The position numbers were made by a program, and so were the translations under genes. From NCBI GenBank assembly GCA_029204225.1, contig CM055113.1, positions 27,818,272 through 27,882,271 on the forward strand: 64,000 nt of DNA, given 5' to 3'. The stretch comes from Diphasiastrum complanatum (lineage: Eukaryota > Streptophyta > Lycopodiopsida > Lycopodiales > Lycopodiaceae). This document shows, in pieces, positions 59,701-64,000 of this stretch. The notes under the pieces were generated by a model. It saw nothing but the letters and a program-made list of their open reading frames with translations. It was not told the origin of the DNA and searched no databases. Within the stretch, counting starts at the first letter, position 1. Every line of letters starts with the position of its first letter.

Positions 59701-60279
59701 AGGCATATTGAACATCGTCTCTGCCAGAACACCACATTCTCCTCCTGAGTCGGTGTTTTTGTAAAAGGAATCCGTTGTTGGCCAATCACGTTCATGGTTT
59801 CCACTGTATGTAAAGACAGTACCATATAAGAACAACAACTTCAGTGCGTAAAGAGTAGAACGTAAACTGAAATAGCTATGTTTCTTGAGTCCTTGCACAA
59901 AACATTAACTATGACATTGACATGCATAAACTCGAAGCAAGCAAGCTACCTATCTATCTATCGATATATATATTAGATAGATAGATAGATATAGATATGC
60001 AAACCCAATCTTGGTTTTAATCGTAATGTTCAACTAGAAGTGATCAAATTCTCCGAAAGGACATAGCACAAACCTTGCTATCATGTAAGGAACCTGTGAT
60101 GCTATGTCTTCAATCTGTTCTGTGAATTGATCCCATTGAGAAATATAACCATTTGCATAGCATATATCCCCAATGTGGAGTACAAGGTCAATATTTTCCA
60201 AATCCTCCTTTAACCGATACGTAGTGTTTAACGCAGCTGGTTGGAAGTTGTTGTATTCGTTCGATCCATCTTGCTCTCC
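53790..60279 (-). CDS. Purple acid phosphatase, 3' half (four exons)
   Basis: Exons: 60074-60279, 59678-59803, 54954-55263, 53790-54098. All introns have GT/AG ends and phases agree (the Ser before GNHE and the Trp before YGLDYG are split codons). Metal-ligand motifs in order: HIGDICYANGY (GDxxY), SGNHERDWP (GNHE), IFVAHR (xxxH), GHVHNYER (GHxH). Family-typical blocks SQWDQFTEQIE, DSGGECGVLAETMF, ASVDRQRQPWLIF, LWQKYKVDLALFG and SREYKDVLGCD are present, ending at a stop after CPSTTLAS. The GDxG motif and the N-terminal domain must lie upstream beyond the window. This is the large plant PAP clade (PAP1/24/27-like nucleotide pyrophosphatase type): dinuclear metal phosphoesterases, usually secreted or vacuolar. 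No disabling change is seen in these exons. Confidence 0.95.
54290..54722. mobile_element. Non-autonomous hAT-like element in PAP intron (433 bp)
   Basis: Ends CATAGAA and TTCTATG (perfect 7-bp inverted termini), flanked by CTCTAAAG and CTGTAAAG, an 8-bp target duplication with one mismatch. Roughly 14 copies of GAACCGT/ACGGTTC in both orientations fill the first ~110 and last ~80 bp, while the middle carries GTGAAATCT repeats. No coding region. It sits in the 855-bp last intron of the phosphatase gene. Confidence 0.78.
57825..57861. repeat. (TG)n microsatellite
   Basis: Near-perfect TG repeat with one TTTG interruption. Confidence 0.95.
57880..57985. repeat. GC-rich cluster of GGCCTTCC palindromic motifs
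   Basis: GGAAGGCCC / GGGCCTTCC recur at least five times in both orientations within about 100 bp, followed by long T-tracts (58010-58110). The design resembles the subterminal arrays of the hAT-like elements, but no termini or target duplication were found. Confidence 0.7.
58170..58330. repeat. ~30-bp minisatellite
   Basis: Units begin CATTCCACCGGAGAGAGGAG and vary in length (30, 23, 30, 14 and a longer last one) at 58170, 58200, 58223, 58253 and 58267. Confidence 0.88.
59948..59999. repeat. (TATC)n/(GATA)n inverted microsatellite
   Basis: CTATCTATCTATC, an AT core, then GATAGATAGATAG, able to fold back on itself. Lies in the long intron side of the 60-kb exon pair (270-bp intron). Confidence 0.85.
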
Positions 60280-61713
60280 CTGGAAAGATTACTTCAATTA
60301 GCTACAACTGAATGTATAGGACTCCTAAACATGATCTGTAATTCAGCCTCAACTTGCTTAGCATTTTGACACACTGGCCAGGAAAGTGTTCAACCCCAAT
60401 AGAGCAAAACCATAGCTTCCTACTTATTGTCAGTATATAATACCAGAGAAAATTTGAACTAGACTAATGGTCCTAGTATACCACATCAGACATGGGATAA
60501 AATTAACAAGTACTCATCTTGAAGCTAACAGTTCAGTAATTCTATGGGCAGCTTGAAGAAACCAATTGAAATTGAAATCCCAATTTTCATGCAAAAACAA
60601 TGTGTGTCACTGAAAGTATCCATGTCAACGTTTTTTAGTAAATATTCGCATTGACTCCATGAATCACAGGATTTTCAGACTTAACCTTACAACATTTGGA
60701 CAGTGGGATCCAATTTATTCAACCAGAATTGACCTTTCTTACGTTTTAAATCAGCTCCTCCAGCAGGAACACTTATCAGCATGAAAAAGATATGCAAAAC
60801 TTGCAGTACTTTGCTCTCTAAAATAGCAGACCTTGCTATTTATCGTTCACTACAATCACACAGAATGAGAAGCCTAGGAAACGGGAACCAAGTACACCCA
60901 GAGTAACAAGCAACTATCAATCCCAAGAAATAAAAACTACTTATGTAACGCACAATGAGTTGAAGAAGCCATGCATTTGTGTAGAGAATGTGAATCATCA
61001 CCTAAACTCTAAGCAACAAACTCCAAGAAAAAAAAATAGACTTTCCAGTGAATCATATACAATATGGAATAACACCTAGCTGCTCAACACAGAAGAAATT
61101 CAGACAATTCACGAACATGCAATGTAGTAGAACAATAAGCACACCATAATTAAGGTCTAACCAAAATCGTTTCAGGCCCTCCTGCTGCTCGATTTGACCT
61201 AACTCACCAAACAATTTTAGCAAAACGCTCCAACGCGGGTTCACTAACCACCTTGCCCTTAGAATGGTTCAGTTGGACCTTCAATCCACTTTCTCCCCGC
61301 GATACAGTGATCACTCTGCCCAAGAGAAGTTGTACTTGTAGGGTACAATCCTCTTCTGCCCTTAATTTGGAGGAAATCGACTTTTGGATGGCCCCAAACG
61401 GACAAATACCCCAAAAGTTATAGGCCCTTGAAATTTTTGAACTATTTCTTCAACCTGAACAAATGCTCTCCTTCGAGTGAATCCAAAATTTAGGGCCCCT
61501 TTCAAAGTGAAGACTTTTAGAGAAGTTGAAGGGCCCTCTGTCCTTCGGGTCCCTCCACCTGAAGTTTAGAATGGATTTAGCTCAATCCAGCCGACAATCA
61601 CCCTCTCTTCAACGGTTGGTTTTTGGGCCTCGGGATCTGACGGTCATGGTTGACCTAGAGCGCTAACCTGCGATCCTGGGCGCAGGAACCACTTTTTTAT
61701 TCTACTTCACCAC
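60280..61713. other. PAP upstream intron, left part
   Basis: Non-coding. The acceptor TTTCCAG precedes the exon at 60279; the previous exon was not found up to the window end, so the intron is at least 3.7 kb or earlier exons are not recognisable. Confidence 0.6.
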
Positions 61714-62337
61714 CTTAGTTGCAACGGATTGCGATCTGCTGCAAAAACGTTTCGGATCGTGCGATCCGGAACGTCAACGATCCGCGACCCGGATCGCAAT
61801 TTTATTTTTTTTTCTGTGGAAAAAGGAGTAATGGCCAATTTTGTTTTTTTTTTTGAGCTTAATACCAAGTTACTAACTAAACCGTAATTGAATGGTGGAC
61901 ATGCTTTTCAAATTTCCAATGAATATCAGAAATCAGTTTTGAAATGTTGTTCTGATTTGGTTTGCAGATCTGCTGATTCCGTTTTCTGTTAGAAAACGAT
62001 AGAAAGAGTTAGAAGGAGCCTTCCTTAGACTGGCGGGAACTGTATACTTCTTGTGGAATAACTGAAACCACCTACTTATGTCCAAATTTCTGAAACCATA
62101 TGAAAATGCAGCCAGTTTTCTTAAACCATCTACTAATGTCCAATTTTCTAATGAATGTAGCCTGCAGCCATCTGAAACCAAGCAACAGATCTGCATAACA
62201 ATTGCTTTTTTGATATCCTTTCACATGATACCCATATTGGCAACTATCCAAAAAAAAAAAAATGCGTTCTGGGAACCCTAATGGGAAATCTCGGATCGCG
62301 TTCCGGATCGCGTTCCGGAACGCGGACTGCAACTTTA
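61714..62337. mobile_element. Non-autonomous hAT-like element (624 bp)
   Basis: Flanked by the exact 8-bp repeat TTCACCAC (61706-61713; 62338-62345). Ends CTTAGTTGCA and, on the other strand, TAAAGTTGCA share AGTTGCA. Subterminal GGATCG/CGATCC and CCGGAACG motifs are iterated at both ends (61755-61800; 62294-62325). The interior contains two related segments with AAACCA(T/C)CTACT. No transposase. Confidence 0.72.
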
Positions 62338-62345
62338 TTCACCAC

Positions 62346-64000
62346 TTCAATTGGGCACGCGAAGTGAAACGCGACCTCCTCCTTCGTGACCCTTCCAACT
62401 GTGACTGATCTGGAAAATTTGATCTAGCTCTCTCCCTGGTTCGTGGCACTATATGGCCTCCTGGAAATACCCTCGCCTTATAGTACCAAAAATGGTTGCC
62501 TACATTGAAAGATCGACCATTTTCCAGTTCAATACCCTAGTTGGCTCAAAAATAGAGTTTTTGGCAAATTTCCAACTTTCTCTAAGGTTTCTCGTACAGA
62601 TGCTCACTTGTTGGAGGTCGCCTTGCTACTGGGCTGCCTGCTGGAACTGACGGTATGTGATTTGGTGTGATAACAACTGCAAACAACTCATTTCCGTCGA
62701 GAAAGTTACATTTTGCTTGAAGACTAAGAAATTTGAAAATTTTCTCATATTCCATCTAATTCAAAACTATAGATTTCCCTTGCTCTATGATAGTGCTCTT
62801 TACTCTGTGAATTACGATTCCTTGAAACTAAAATGATAGCTTGATCGACCAACCATAACATTTTTTCGAATTCTCTTAGAATTCAACTCTTGATAGTTGT
62901 GGAACTATACCTGACGAAGGCTCTGATACCATGTCAGAGATTGATCGTACAGTTTTACACTAACAATCTGAGAAGCTATCCAACAATTCGAATCACAAGA
63001 GCTGATGGAAATAGCACACCACACCCCAAGCAACACACTGAACTGTATATCATTACTAAAGGACAAACGGTACATATAGTTCAATACCTATTTTTAGGGG
63101 GTAGCGCTGCATGGCAAACTGGTCCCCGTTATGGGACAACTGTCCTGACTCACTAACTCGAGTGTCGTCGATGTGGCACCCATCACCATAGCATGTATTA
63201 GAAAATAAAGGTTCTCTCTAGGGACAGAAATTTATTTTCTAATGGCCTAGCCCAAGATATCAATTGGGAACTGGCAATTGTGTTACCAAATGGACGTACA
63301 TAAGACAAATATTTTTAAAACTGTTATGCATGACACGCCAGCAATTGATAGTGAAAAGGTTAGAAGAAACACTTGCAATTGGAAGAGTTTCCTAAGTAGT
63401 CAAGTACATTACTTGTCAATACATAAATAGACAAAAACTCTATTGTATTCGAAATATTCAAGCATTCACTAATTTAATGTGATTACTCTTGCAAGTCAAT
63501 CAAAAGGAACCTTTATTTTGAAAAGAATTATTAAAACTTTCAAATCAAAGTTTAGGAGACTCTATCCTTGACTCAATGAAAATGGTCAAATACGATTGCA
63601 AGTAACTATAATAACAATAAAGTGGAAATTGAGAACAAAGACACTAATGTATACTAAAAGATCAATTAATCATAATACAAGGCCTTCTCATTCACATAAA
63701 GCAGAATAGTAAGGATCCTCAAATTGGGCATTTCATTAGCAAAATCTTCCTTGCATTCCTCTCTTTTTTCTTTTTCAAATAATCGACCTATTCCTATGTT
63801 TGGACTTTGTAATCACACCAAAACTCTAGACGGTGATTGGCTAGTTCACTCATCATCAAGTCAATGATCTTTGTGCCTTGCGCCATGAATTGAGCTAGTT
63901 AATAAACTCACAGATAATTTATTGCATTGAAAACAATCTGTTCTTCTCAAGAACGATTGCGCTTTGTCCCTTTAAAAACATTGATGTTCCTTGGTTTTTG
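62346..64000. other. Non-genic right end, with a copia primer site
   Basis: No gene recognised; probably still phosphatase 5' intron. The only clear signal is the primer-binding site at 62919. Confidence 0.45.
62919..62931 (-). other. tRNA-iMet primer-binding site at LTR end
   Basis: Minus-strand TGGTATCAGAGCC next to an LTR-like end TCTGACA (TGTCAGAGATTG on plus from 62932). No gag or pol is seen downstream on the minus strand, so the element is truncated or a small non-coding type. The outer LTR end was not located. Confidence 0.7.

Noticed and set aside
60300-64000. Further upstream phosphatase exons (GDxG, N-terminal domain)
   Set aside because: Looked for on the minus strand; no fitting frame was seen, so they are placed outside the window.

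Overview
The window looks like a repeat-dense seed-plant nuclear genome, most likely a gymnosperm. Evidence: host genes with canonical GT/AG introns that are sparse and, in one case, several kb long; dozens of decayed Ty1/copia remnants nested in each other; and a Penelope-like reverse transcriptase relic, a class that among land plants is best known from conifers (the Dryad elements). The gymnosperm assignment is inference; species is not determinable here. No tRNA, rRNA, CRISPR or prokaryotic-type feature was seen.

Three host genes are supported, all on the minus strand: (1) a two-exon Bet v 1/major-latex-protein-like gene (10974-11603), apparently intact at 156 codons; (2) a two-exon DUF599 membrane-protein gene (19276-20311), apparently intact at 240 codons; (3) the 3' half of a purple acid phosphatase gene (last four recognisable exons, 53790-60279), whose 5' exons lie beyond the window end and whose introns are filled with repeats.

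Layout: 1-3.6 kb copia end, repeats and Penelope relic; 3.7-10 kb two or more minus-strand copia elements (zinc-knuckle gag, protease, integrase, RNase H) with a primer-binding-site cluster at 9.35-9.45 kb; 11-12 kb latex-like gene; 14.7-14.9 kb tandem duplication; 16-19 kb a plus-strand copia LTR/gag inserted into a minus-strand copia RT; 19-20 kb DUF599 gene; 23.4-24.1 kb hAT-type non-autonomous element; 24.7-26.5 kb copia; 27-28 kb unusual open frames next to an LTR; 28.5-33.4 kb a plus-strand copia with a mutated RT active site; 33.4-39.4 kb a nearly complete minus-strand copia with two LTRs; 39.4-41.5 and 43.5-45.1 kb two inverted copies of a deletion-derivative copia with an older copia between them; 45-51 kb more copia pieces; 53.8-64 kb the phosphatase gene.

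The most notable non-standard items are the Penelope relic, three short hAT-like elements with 8-bp target duplications and dense subterminal motif arrays whose motif differs in each element, a four-fold iteration of the tRNA-Met primer-binding site, and a weakly conserved set of open frames between the pol remnants and the 3' LTR of several copia copies. Almost all transposon coding regions carry frameshifts, stops or catalytic substitutions, so the window appears to be an old TE graveyard around three host genes.
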